This document shows, one piece after another, positions 11,030 through 21,533 of a stretch of 64,000 nucleotides of DNA (within the stretch, counting starts at the first letter, position 1; the number at the start of each line of letters is the position of its first letter). This DNA is from Ahaetulla prasina (lineage: Eukaryota > Chordata > Lepidosauria > Squamata > Colubridae). The stretch lies in NCBI RefSeq assembly GCF_028640845.1, contig NC_080540.1, forward strand, positions 158,494,438 through 158,558,437, written 5' to 3'. The notes under the pieces were generated by a model. It saw nothing but the letters and a program-made list of their open reading frames with translations, was not told the DNA's origin and searched no databases. Made by a program: the position numbers and the translations under genes.

Positions 11030-11282
11030 CAGAGGTGGATTCCAAATTTTTTTACTACTGGTTCTGTGGGTGTGGCTTTGTGGGCATGGCGTGGCTTTGT
11101 GGGCATGCCAGGAAAAGGTTACTGCAAAATCCCCATTTCCTCCCGATCAGTTGGGACTTGGGAGGCAGAGAATAGATGGGGCCGGGGCCAGTCAGAATTT
11201 TTACAACCGGTTTTCCGAACTACTCAAAATTTCTGCTACCGGTTCTCCAGAACTGGTCAGAACCTGCTGAAACCCACCTCTG
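11030..11282 (+). mobile_element. hAT-type MITE, short family (253 bp)
   Basis: Starts CAGAGGTGG and ends CCACCTCTG, with the exact 8-bp duplication ATCCTTAG on both sides. Interior ACTACTGGTTCTGTGGG, CTCCCGATCAG and CTACCGGTTCTCCAGAACTG blocks recur in the copies at 15137, 35346, 38144, 40266 and 41778. Confidence 0.9.
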
Positions 11283-11290
11283 ATCCTTAG

Positions 11291-11744
11291 GGATTAAAGA
11301 TGGTACTAGTCAACTGTAATAAAACTGCACAAAAGTTACTCATAATTCTTGTCCCTTTAATGAAGATTTAGCATTAGCAGCTCTGGAATTAGATGCCAAA
11401 TTATCTGAAGACCAACCAGCTCAAGGCTGCAGGCGTGAGTCAGATGGCCTGAGGCCTGAGTCAGATGGTACAGAAATTCCAGTGGAAAATGAATTAGACC
11501 AATAAACAGGTAAATACAAAAGAAATCTAATAGCATTGCTAGCTAAATTGACTGCAGTGGGATTTGAACTAGGAATCTTTCATTATGAATGGAAAACCAG
11601 TTCGACTGTTGTAAATGCTCATTGCCTTTCAGGCAGAGCTGTTATAATGCCGTAAAATTTAATTAAGTAAGAGGAGACTCCCATCCAACAATGTACAAAC
11701 AATGCAGCACACTAAAATCTGAAAAACAGCTGCATTATAATTTA
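11291..11744. other. Intergenic, nothing recognised
   Basis: No recognisable coding or repeat content. Confidence 0.55.
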
Positions 11745-12298
11745 TACATTTGTTGTTAGTGCGAAGTCATGTCCAACCCATCGCGATCCCATGGATAACA
11801 TTCATCCAGGCCTTCCTGTCTTATACCATCCTCTGGAGTCCATTTAAGCTCACGCCTACTGCTTCAGTGACTCCATCCAGCCACCTCATTCTCTGTCGTC
11901 CCTTTCTTCTTTTGCCCTCAATCTTTCCCAGCATTAGGCTCTTCTCCAGTGAGTCCTTCCTTCTCATTAGGTGGCCAAAGTATTTGAGTTTCATCTTCAG
12001 GATCTGGCCTTCTAAAGAGCAGTCAGGGTTGATCTGCTCTAGGACTGATTGGTTTGATCACCTTGCAGTCCAAGGGACTCGCAGGAGTCTTCTCCAGCAC
12101 CATAGTTCAAAGGCCTCAATTCTTTGGCGCTCAGTCTTTCTTATGGTCCAACTTTCACAGCCATATATTGCAACTGGGAAAACCATAGCCTTTACTATAT
12201 GCACTTTTGTTGGCAGGGTGATGTCTCTTCTTTTTAGTATGTTGTCTAGATTTGCCATAGCTTTCCTCCCCAGGAGCAAGCGTCTTTTAATTTCTTAA
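11745..12298 (-). mobile_element. Bov-B (RTE clade) LINE 3' fragment
   Basis: On the minus strand 12279-12058 encodes LLGRKAMANLDNILKRRDIT, PTKVHIVKAMVFPVAIYGCE and FELWCWRRLLRVPWTAR, the signature of the Bov-B ORF2 C-terminal part. The following minus-strand sequence continues with Bov-B-like text (YFGHLMRR-like and WLDG-like) after a small break. It is 5'-truncated. The long plus-strand frame over the same bases is a shadow. Bov-B is known to be abundant in squamates and to have moved between squamates and ruminants. Confidence 0.9.
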
Positions 12299-12349
12299 TT
12301 TATACATATAGACAATCAAAAATTATCATAAGGATTACATAAAAATTAA

Positions 12350-13170
12350 CAGGGCAACCAGGTAATGGGGCCCCGATTACTTGCAGGGCCCCACTTAAGG
12401 AATAACTTTTATGAGGTTGGCATCCTGGGAGAGAGGTAGGGAGGAATTAAAGCTCCATACCAGATGGGAGGGAACAATCCCACAGCAGGACAATTAGAGG
12501 GTCACCAGATTCCCTTAGGCTCCTTTGCCAGGTGAATCAGAATGTTTGGCTAGAGATTCTTTTGGGTTTCCCACTTTGTCCTGGCTTGAGTCTGATTCAT
12601 CAGCAGGATGGTTGTAGTGTCCCACTCCTCCTCTGACGGCTGAGTCGGGGAAGTCCGTATCAAGTGTGCCTCTGCAGCTCTGCCAAAGTCCTATCAGAGT
12701 CCTCAGGGCAGGCAGGAATCCAAGGTGTGATTTCAGCAATCCAGATTAGACTTTGCCTGACTCAGAGAATGCCAGAAAGCAGATCCTTTATATAGGCCAT
12801 GGGGTGTGGCTCCATGACTCAGCACTTATCCAGGCCTGCCCCTCCCTTCCTTTTGCTGACGTCGCCTCTCCATTCTCCAGAAGCGTGGATCTATCCATTG
12901 CATCGTTTCATCTCCAGCTGTTGGTAATCCCAGCTCATGGCTGGCTTCAGGCGCACATGCTATTGGAGGGAGGCTTGTTTATTCGATTTGTCCGGGCATG
13001 GTGCCAGGGCTGGGGGCTGGAGGCATGCCAGGACATTCTTCTGTACTATCAGCGTCTGGCAGAGATAAGAGGGGCCCGGCTGCGGTGGGGGGGGGCAAGT
13101 GAGGCACAACAATGGTAGACAGATGGAGACAGTTGTGAGTATATGCCCTCCATGACCAATAAGCATAGCA
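12350..13170 (-). other. Possible solo LTR or other unclassified repeat
   Basis: The stretch has a CCTATATAAAGGATC TATA-like box on the minus strand near 12785-12800 and a GC-richer, promoter-like composition unlike its AT-rich neighbours. I cannot find a clear matching pair of ends, a primer-binding site or coding remains, so LTR identity is only a suggestion. Confidence 0.25.
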
Positions 13171-13281
13171 TTTTAGATTTGGGCAAAGGGGCTATGTGGA
13201 CTTCCCCTGTCTTCTGATCTTGATCAGTGGGGGTTGAGACCACTCTGGCTCTACAGCTCATCAGTGTAAGAGACCTTAAAT

Positions 13282-13752
13282 CAGTGGTTCTCAACCTTTA
13301 TAGTGCTGCAACCCCTTTAATACAATTCCCCATGATGTGGCGACCCCAACTGTAAAATTATTTTTGTTTTGAATTTATCGCGCCTGAAGCCATATTGGCT
13401 AGCGATCTGAACTGCTTGCGATTGCCCTGACGGAGGAATTAAAGTGGAGACTCCTCCCCTATTAAGTTTATCGCGCCTGAAGCCAGATTAGGCTAGCGAT
13501 TGGGAGTGATTGCAGCTGGCTTGAGAGGGAGACATCAGAGCAAAGATTTCTCTCTTTTTTAATTCATCGCACCTGAAGCTGAATTCAGCTAGCGATTTGA
13601 AGAGCCTGCAGCTGGCTTGTGGAGTCAACCATTGGGGCGCGATTCTTCGACTTGCAAGTATACTTCCCATATTTCCGATGGTCTTAGGCGACCCCTGGCA
13701 AATTGTCATTTGACCCCCAACGGGGTCCCGACCCACAGATTGAGAACCGCTG
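13282..13752 (+). mobile_element. hAT-type non-autonomous element (471 bp) with internal repeats
   Basis: Ends CAGTGGTTCTCAACCTT and TTGAGAACCGCTG are hAT-like inverted ends, flanked by the exact 8-bp duplication CCTTAAAT (13274-13281, 13753-13760). Inside, a block with TATCGCGCCTGAAGCC and GGCTAGCGAT occurs three times (about 13376, 13468, 13565). Confidence 0.9.
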
Positions 13753-13760
13753 CCTTAAAT

Positions 13761-14246
13761 TAAATTAAATAATCTGTATTCCTGGTGGCAGTCACATCCC
13801 TTTGGGTGGCAAATCTCCAGCATTACCAAGGGATTAAAGGAAGCCCTAGTAGTGAACTCAAGGAAGGCTGTTGAGAAAATCTCTTCTCCACCGACATCTT
13901 AAGTGCGGGCACCAAGGATTAAAGTACGAGTGAATATAACCAGTGGGTGAGCCTTCTTTGGACTAATACCTCCTCTACACCCATTTGGTCATAACACAAG
14001 TAAGACAAACAGACTGGAATCACAATGAGTGGTGAGTCACAAGTAGGCACTTTCTCTTCTTCCTTTTGTTCAAGCAACAAATAACTCAGACTTCCAGATT
14101 TCCTTTTAGGTAGTAACGGCAGAATAATTGGTACTGTTATTTCACTGTTTCACACTCTGAGACTTGTGTTAAATCAGGAAGAAACACCTCTTCTGTTGGA
14201 TCTGATGGGATGAGCAGACATAATTGAGAAGAAGCAATCACTCAAC
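13761..14246. other. Intergenic, nothing recognised
   Basis: No recognisable coding or repeat content. Confidence 0.5.
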
Positions 14247-14530
14247 TATCCCAGCCCCATGCCATAATGGGCTTTAAAGGTCAAAACCAGCACCTTGAAT
14301 TGCACCCAGAAACAAACCAGCAACCAATGTGCTCACAGAGCAGAGGCGTAAAGTGTGCCATTCCCACACATAGCTGCCCACGCCACCACAGTTTATACCA
14401 ACTGAAGCTTCCAAACAACGCTTCAAGAGCAGTCCCATTTAGTCTGCTTCTCGGCTTTTTGGCTTCAGTCAAGTGTAGACTGCATTACAGTAATCCACAA
14501 AGGAGGTGATCAGGGAATGAGTGATCGTAG
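14247..14530 (-). mobile_element. L2-like LINE fragment
   Basis: Reverse-complement relative of the C-terminal region of the LINE at about 7850-8090: GGGCTTTAAAGGTCAAAACC, AGCACCTTGAATTGCACCC, CCAACTGAAGCTTCC and CATTACAGTAATCCA line up in order. It is old and lacks an open frame. Confidence 0.75.
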
Positions 14531-14532
14531 CA

Positions 14533-14588
14533 GATGTTGTTGGATGCTGTTGGCTTAAGAAGGAAAGCCAACAGCATCCAACAACATC
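14533..14588. repeat. Perfect 24-bp inverted repeat with 8-nt loop
   Basis: Left arm 14533-14556 and right arm 14565-14588 are exact complements around a short loop, at the end of the L2-like fragment. It looks like a fold-back made by template switching. A similar but longer hairpin lies at 43596-43680. Confidence 0.95.
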
Positions 14589-15128
14589 AAGATTATTTAT
14601 TTATTTAGCATATGGCAAATATATGGACTTATAGTAGTTCAACTGAAAAGAATCAGACATTGGGCCGGTGTAGGCTCTTGATGAACATTCGGACACAATG
14701 TGATGGATCTTTTGTTGAGGAGCATCACAGTCACACTGAGGGATAGAGGCAAGACCCCACTTGAACAATGAATCCTGGCAGACACCATGTTGGGTACGGA
14801 TCCTGTTCAGAGTTCACCAATGCTGGTGAGGAAGGCCAAAACCTGGCACCTTTTGTGTAGGCTCATCTACGTAACTGCCTGTATCTGGGCGTTCAGCAGC
14901 CCATTTGGTGTGTTGATGTCAAAGTTGTTAGACAGTTCTTTGAGCGAGTGCCAGAGAGGGCTTCCTGGATTTAATCCTGCCAATGACCATTGCCATGTAT
15001 TTAGAGAGCCAGGATTCTACAAAGATGTCTGGCTGCCAAACTGTCGTTCTGCCAATTCTTCAATGTAGCCTGGCTGCCAATTGTTGCTAGTTGTTTGGTT
15101 CACATTACCGTGCTATCCAAGGTGCACC
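14589..15128. other. Unclassified, possibly an old retroelement
   Basis: Begins with an ATTT-rich run. It contains no frame I can assign; the 93-aa plus-strand frame at 14787-15068 has no recognised motif. Moderate complexity and even composition suggest decayed element DNA, but I cannot name a family. Confidence 0.3.
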
Positions 15129-15136
15129 ATGAGGAG

Positions 15137-15412
15137 TAGTGGTGGGTTTCAAAAAGGTTTTACTACCGGTTCGGTGGGTGTGGCTTGGTGAGCATGGCAG
15201 GGGAAGGATACTATAAAGTCTCCAATCCTACCCCATTCCAGAGGAAGGATACTGCAAAATCCCCATTTCCTCACGATCAGCTGGGACTTGGGAGGCAAAG
15301 AATAGATGGGGGTGGGGCCAGTCAGAATTTTTACTACCGATTCTCCACACTACTCAAAATTTCCACTACCAGTTCTCTAGAACTGGTCAGAACCTGCTGA
15401 AACCCACCTCTG
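15137..15412 (+). mobile_element. hAT-type MITE, short family (276 bp)
   Basis: Starts with a mutated TAGTGGTGGG end, ends CCACCTCTG, and is flanked by ATGAGGAG / ATGAGCAG (7 of 8 match). The interior matches the copy at 11030 plus an extra repeated GGAAGGATACT block. Confidence 0.85.
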
Positions 15413-15420
15413 ATGAGCAG

Positions 15421-16554
15421 GTGTACTAGCAAAGTACCTCAAGATTAAGAGCAATTACAGGAGACCTAAGCCTCCATTTCATGTGCTATGAACAAAATAA
15501 AGGCAAAATCATAAGGAATGTGACCCCCCCACAAAAGATGTTGTCAGAGCATCATAATTCTAACATTATAAAATGATTGTATTTCAGTTCCAGATATATG
15601 TTACATAAAAGTATATCCTTCTCCTTCCCTTCCCTTTTAATGAAATTGAACACTTTTAACTAAAACCAGTTTAAAATTCAAGCTATGCTTAGATTTGGGA
15701 GGATACGCCGCTGAATCTGTTTATCCATTCTAAAGGTCCCAAAGCTATTGAATTGAGATTTTCAGAAATGTTATTTCATTCTAGTTGAACAGTTTGTGAA
15801 CATCCCTACATATTTTTTTTTTTGACATCCCAACCATCCACTCAAAATATTGGAAGACTATTTTCAAGACCATTCCATATCATTATAATAGCTCTGTTAA
15901 TGTAGTTAAGTAGATAATTGTAATTTATTTATTTTTTACAACTCTGGGAGACATTACAGAAAAAAAGAGATGCATCCTCTCAGTTTACCGAATGGCTAAA
16001 ATGATGATAATGATGATAGGTCAGAGTAGGGTTTGCTATGACTGAAAACACAGCACACTATTTTATGAAGTGAGTTTCATAAAACTATTCTTTAGGGGAA
16101 TTTTGTGTCCGTGTTTACTTGTGTTTGTGGATCGTAGGAGAAAGAACCTTAACTTCTATGTTATTCATTAAGTGTAACAATTGGATTCTTAGGACAATAA
16201 AATTACAAATAGGATTTCTACTAATGTTCTCCTTCTTGGTATGACTATATGTACTGATTACATCAAGAGATTTTTTTTTCTCTTGTTATGCATGTTTTTA
16301 CTGATACTACCATAAATTATTTGGTACTAGTAAAATCGGCTCTTAACAAGAGAGAGCTGAGCTGTGGTGTGGCAGAACATGCATCCTCTCAGTTTACCGA
16401 ATGTGGTCAGTAAAGGAAGAAAAAACTTCCTTCACTTTCTTTGTAGCCTGTAATAATGTGAGGGAAACAATTTTCAGACATCATGCGCTCTGAAGAAAGC
16501 TTGCAAACAAAGCAATTCCTACCTGCACTTTGAAAAGCAGTTCTGTCCCTGAGG
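15421..16554. other. Upstream region of keratin gene 1
   Basis: AT-rich, no coding frame. The only structure seen is an exact 25-bp direct repeat (15970-15994 and 16379-16403), listed separately. Confidence 0.5.
15970..16403 (+). repeat. Exact 25-bp direct repeat, two copies 409 bp apart
   Basis: Bases 15970-15994 and 16379-16403 are identical (start ATGCATCCTCTCAGTTTACC). They lie about 650 and 240 bp upstream of the keratin TATA box. They may be a duplicated regulatory site or a small local duplication. Confidence 0.85.
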
Positions 16555-16556
16555 CA

Positions 16557-16720
16557 AGCCAAACCTGAGAAAGTTCCTAAATTAAAATGCTAAACCAATC
16601 AAGGACACCTCCACAAGTGTATATAAGCATTCGCTTTGAGGTCGTCTGCTAGAGGGCTGCACTCTCTGCTTTGCTTCTGTGGCACCTGTTCCCTTGGCTC
16701 AACCATCCCGTCTTGTCCCA
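16557..16720 (+). promoter_or_regulatory. Core promoter and 5' leader of keratin gene 1
   Basis: AAGCCAAA (16557-16564) fits the epithelial keratin AARCCAAA motif; a CCAAT box is at 16595-16599 and a TATA box (GTATATAAG) at 16619-16627. Transcription would start near 16650, leaving a leader of about 70 bases before the ATG at 16721. The same order is found upstream of keratin gene 2. Confidence 0.75.
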
Positions 16721-17203
16721 ATGACTCACCAGGTGTCAGCAACCAGGAATACCTTCCTAAGGGGAATGGGGTTCAGCTCTGCCTCTGCTCTCGGTGGACT
16801 TAGTGGACATAGAACCTATGTCACCTCCATGCACCATCACATGGGCAGCAGAGGTGGGGTCCATGGTTTCAGCAGTCAAAGCCTTTCCAACTTGGGTGGA
16901 AGAGGAAGAATGGCGCCTGGCGGTTACGAACTTGGATATTATGGTGGCCACAACTATGGTTGTGCAAGTCATGGTAGCCCTGCCTTTGTTGGCTCAGTGG
17001 GTCATTATGGTCCAGTTGGAAGCTGTGGGATTTTCGGTGGATACTCAAACAGCAGGGGGGACGGCATCCATGGAGTTAGAATCAACGAGAAGCTTCTGAA
17101 GCCATTGCACGTGGGAGTTGACCCTCAAGAACATATTCTACGAGACCACGAAAGGGAAGAGATGAAGAGCCTCAACAACCAGTTTGCCACCTTCATTGAT
17201 AAG
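16721..17203 (+). CDS. Keratin gene 1, exon 1 (head and start of coil 1A)
   Basis: 161 codons beginning [12 protein letters not shown]. The H1 segment [20 protein letters not shown] precedes coil 1[19 protein letters not shown]. The exon ends in phase 0 at AAG before GTGAGG. Confidence 0.93.
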
Positions 17204-18173
17204 GTGAGGAAATAGGTTTCTCTTTGACTTGAAGTTTTTTTTTTTAAAAAATGGTATAAAGTCCCATGAGATATCTTAACTGTTTCACCAGGTTTCATTT
17301 GAGCTTTTGAGCTTTCATTTGAGCATTATCTTATCTCTTCATATACTTTGGTCCATTCTTTAAAAAAAGAAATAAATCTGAATTTCCACGTTTTTTCTAA
17401 TGCCCGTTTTTTACTAGATTGTTTAGGCATTGAATTAAAAGCAATACAATGTAAGTAGCTCAGAATTTGATCACTTGGTTACTTCAATCAGAGAACAGTT
17501 CTAAAATGGAGAGATCCATACCAGAGCTTCTGCTGCTTCCTAAGCAATCTTGGTCTGTGTTAGCCCAGAGTACAAAGTATGCTGCTGTGGGGGGGCGGGA
17601 ATCTTCTTTCTCCATTCATATTGGTTTACTTGCGAAGCCATTCAATACGCCACCGATAACACTGGAGCAATTTCTTGTTCTGTTGGAGGAAGTATCAGGA
17701 AGTGAGGGTGTAGACTCCTGATGAGCTTGATCATCCATGAAACACACAAGCCAAGCCACTGTACCCTCTTTGATTTATACCGTTGCAAGCTTTTGGGGGC
17801 TACTGATGGGCAAAATTCCCACTGTTCCTCAAATATGTCCTCTTTGGGCTTCTATTTTTACTCTAAGGGGAGATTGCAACATATAGATAAAGTCTAAGTG
17901 TTTACTTTTCAAAGTTGGCAACTAATATTATTGACTCAGAATTAGTCAATAAAGACCAATGTTGAAAAACTGCTTCGTTTGAAATGCGAATCTGCTGCAT
18001 AAGCCAAAACCTTGTGCCCAGTCTTTATCAGTCCCCCTTGCATTGAATCAGTCTGTCATTCCAAATTCTACATCATGTCATCATTTATTTATTTTTTTAA
18101 AAAAATCATCCTTCAAATATCCATTTATTTTGTGCCCAGATTTCCTTAATATGCAATTTTGCATATAACTTTC

Positions 18174-18246
<73 letters not shown>

Positions 18247-18298
18247 ATCCATCCATTTGTCATCTATCCATCTATCTGTCTGTCTGTCTGTCTGTCTG

Positions 18299-18352
<54 letters not shown>

Positions 18353-18479
18353 CCATTATCTATCTATCTTCTGTCATCTATGTATCTATCTATTTACTAC
18401 CATCTATCATCCATCTATCTATATCATCATTATCTATCATCTGTCTGTCTGTCTATCATGTAAACACACACACACACAC

Positions 18480-18537
<58 letters not shown>

Positions 18538-21502
18538 GCTCCAAATATATATATATTTTGAGCCAGAAATATGTCAGATATTAGCAGACTCTTGGCTTAT
18601 ATTTCTACTTATGTAGCAATGGATTTCATCGAGATTGCTAAGCTACTGTAGAAGAAACAAGATGGTTGCTTTTTTTTGGCATTGTTATTTTCATCTGATC
18701 TTTTAGACTTTTCATTTGACTTTCTATTCTTTTTTCTTTGTACTTGAATTTTAATTTACTTTTCTAGATGAGCGCGCTGAAAGAACTTGCCTTGTGGAAA
18801 GGATTTTCATTTACAAATGAAACTAGTTTTAGTGTTCCTTATGGTGCTGTCGACTGAAAAAGCAAATCAAGGATGCAGAATATGTGATCTTTTAACATGC
18901 TTTGGATGATTATATTTTGTAACACCACATAATGCACTCTTGCCTAGTATAATGTATGCCAGATGAGTTAGACTTTGGTTCTCAGCCCAAGCACACTTGC
19001 TGCGAACCATGAGAGATGTTTTCCAATTATTGATATTTATTTATATTTTCTTTACGTCTATAACTACAAATGCTCCTCTCTGGAGTGCAGCTCTGGGAAG
19101 CTAACAAGAATTAAAATAAAACATAAACACAATATATAAAAAATATTGTCTCCAACCGATTAGTACAATGTGGCTCATGAAAATATGCTTCATCAATGGT
19201 GTGGGCTCGCTTGCTCTCCTGGCCCCCAGGCCTGAGAAAATTAATATGGGAAGTATCAATAACAAAAAAGAATTCATATTTTGACTTATCTACAAACCTT
19301 TGTTAAACATGTTACAGGCAGCGGCACAGAGACTCGGCTTTCTAGAGCTATTCATACGTGATTTACTTTGCTAACAAAAATGTGTTTTGTAATGTGCATT
19401 GTTATTTGCGCATAATATGCATTTTGCTGTAAATGTTTATGCTACTTAAAGTATCATTGGACTATAAAGTACAATTCGATACCAATAAATTTTGTAACTC
19501 AGCTTACTCAAAGAGAAAAGGGTTCCAGCAACAACCAAGCAAACCACTGGGATGCCAAACTGATTGATGCATGAGTGATGATTAGGTCACTCAGATGCCA
19601 CCATTAGGTCTTTGTACTCCAAAGTCTTTCTGGAATCATAGTAGGTGATGGTGACATTGACCACATGTGTATTTGGGTCCCCTTTCTTCTCTGCAGATAC
19701 CCAATATGCCTCATTGTTTGTCTTGGAAGTGCATATCCTAAAGCTCCAGAACTTCAGAAGATTGGACTCTAGTCCCAGAGATAGAATTTTTTTTTTATTG
19801 GCCAAGTGTGATTGGACACACAACGAATTTGTCTTGGATCTCTAGATCCTAGATCCAAGATCTAGATCTAGATCTAGAGGTTAAGAAATTGTAATGTGTA
19901 CCGTGACAGTGCACTGACAATAAAGATTTGAATTGACAGAAAGTAAGACATTGGTAAACAGATGATTACAAAGAAATCATATCCGTAATGAACTACATTC
20001 AATTTGAATGAAATTTATATAGAACGAAAAGCAGACCAAAATAAATTTCGTTTCAGAGATAAAGTTAAGTCTTGAATCGTTACCTAATTTATGCTATTGT
20101 TGGATTCTGGTTTATGAAATAGGTCCGAAACCTAGAGATGCAGAACAAAGTCCTTGAGACCAAATGGAAACTTTTGCAAGAACAGGTCGTTCCAGCCAAG
20201 AAAAGCCTTGAACCGTGTTACGAGAACTTCATCAGCAACATGAGAAAGCAACTGCAGTGTGTGTTAAATACCCAGGAGCATCTAAGAAATGAAAATGCTG
20301 CCATTGACCAGCTGGTAGAGGACTTCAAGTGCAAGTAATATGAGGGTGATCAGCAGGTGGAGGAGGAGGAAGAGGAGGAGGAGGAGGAGGAAAATAATGT
20401 GGGGGAAAAAAGATATACTCTGAGTATGAGATTCTTTAATGTTTTCAGCTGGGGTGCCCATTGGCACTAACATGGGACTAGATAGCTCATTTTATTCAAT
20501 ATTTTTGAAGCACGTAGCAATTGTCTCAATTAAAAAGAGGAGACCAGCTACGCAAATTGAAATAAGTTTTTTTCCCCCAACTTTTGCTTTCTTTCCTTGT
20601 GAACTGGCAAATATTTAAAAGACTTAAAGCAAGGTGGAATTAATATAATATAATCTACAGGAGGTAATATCCTATAATTCATTCATAAAAATCTCTAAAA
20701 TTCTGAATAAGCTCAAAATTATGTTTTCCATAGTCCTCAGTTCTCAAGTCTCATCTTCTGCAACACTTCCTTATTGTTTGATTATAATAACTTTTAAACA
20801 TGCTTCTTAGATTTATCTTTGTTCTCCAGCCCAAACGGAATTGCCTTTTTAAAACTTTCCATCACAACTTAGATACTGATTAAAATATCCGAAAATAGCT
20901 GTTGAATTACGATCAGTATTTTGACGTTTCATAAATTCCTTCCAATTGTACTATGGTACAAAGAAATCTGTCCTGAACAGCATAATAATATAATAGTTAC
21001 CCAACCAACTTTCATGCCTAAGGTGTTGCGAACTCACTGTCTCCTGGTTTCTAGACTGGTGCCTTAACCACTAAACCAAACCAGCTCTATATTAAGTACA
21101 GCATATGGCTACGTTATTAACATTCCATAATATATATCTCGTGCTAAAAGAAAATGATAGCTAATGGACAAGAAAATGAATGGGCAAGGGCATTCAAAAT
21201 ATAAATATAAACAGCCGAAGCAATTTACTTTATATCGTTTTATGGGAAAGGTAGTCTTTATCCTTTTTTGGCTTGCGGTGACTCACAGAGAGTCATGCTT
21301 TGAATGGTACAGAGCTCTTATTCCATGTTTCCAGATATGAACAGGAATTCAAAAGACGCACAGATGCAGAAAATGAATTTGTGCTGCTCAAGAAGGTAAG
21401 ATTTCTGGATTAATGCCTTAAATTAACCAAAATTCTACTGCAAAAGAAGGCCTACCTTCCTTCCTGCCTTCCTTCCTGCCTTCCTTCCTTCCTTCCTTCC
21501 TT

Positions 21503-21533
<31 letters not shown>

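Larger units (their letters stand above)
17204..20122 (+). other. Keratin gene 1, intron 1
   Basis: Holds GATA/GACA, CA and GA arrays (18174-18535), a short LINE tail remnant (19787-19845) and a small AGATCTAG-rich palindromic patch (about 19837-19880). The remainder shows nothing I recognise. Confidence 0.8.

Noticed and set aside
11750..12298. 182-aa plus-strand frame
   Set aside because: Shadow of the Bov-B LINE, whose motifs are on the minus strand.
14787..15068. 93-aa frame
   Set aside because: No recognisable domain and no gene signals; sits in probable repeat DNA.
16679..16720. GTG start 14 codons upstream of the keratin ATG
   Set aside because: Vertebrate translation would use the ATG at 16721; the upstream codons belong to the 5' leader.
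18159..18584. Ser/Ile/Tyr-rich frame
   Set aside because: Translation of the TATC/TGTC array within a keratin intron.
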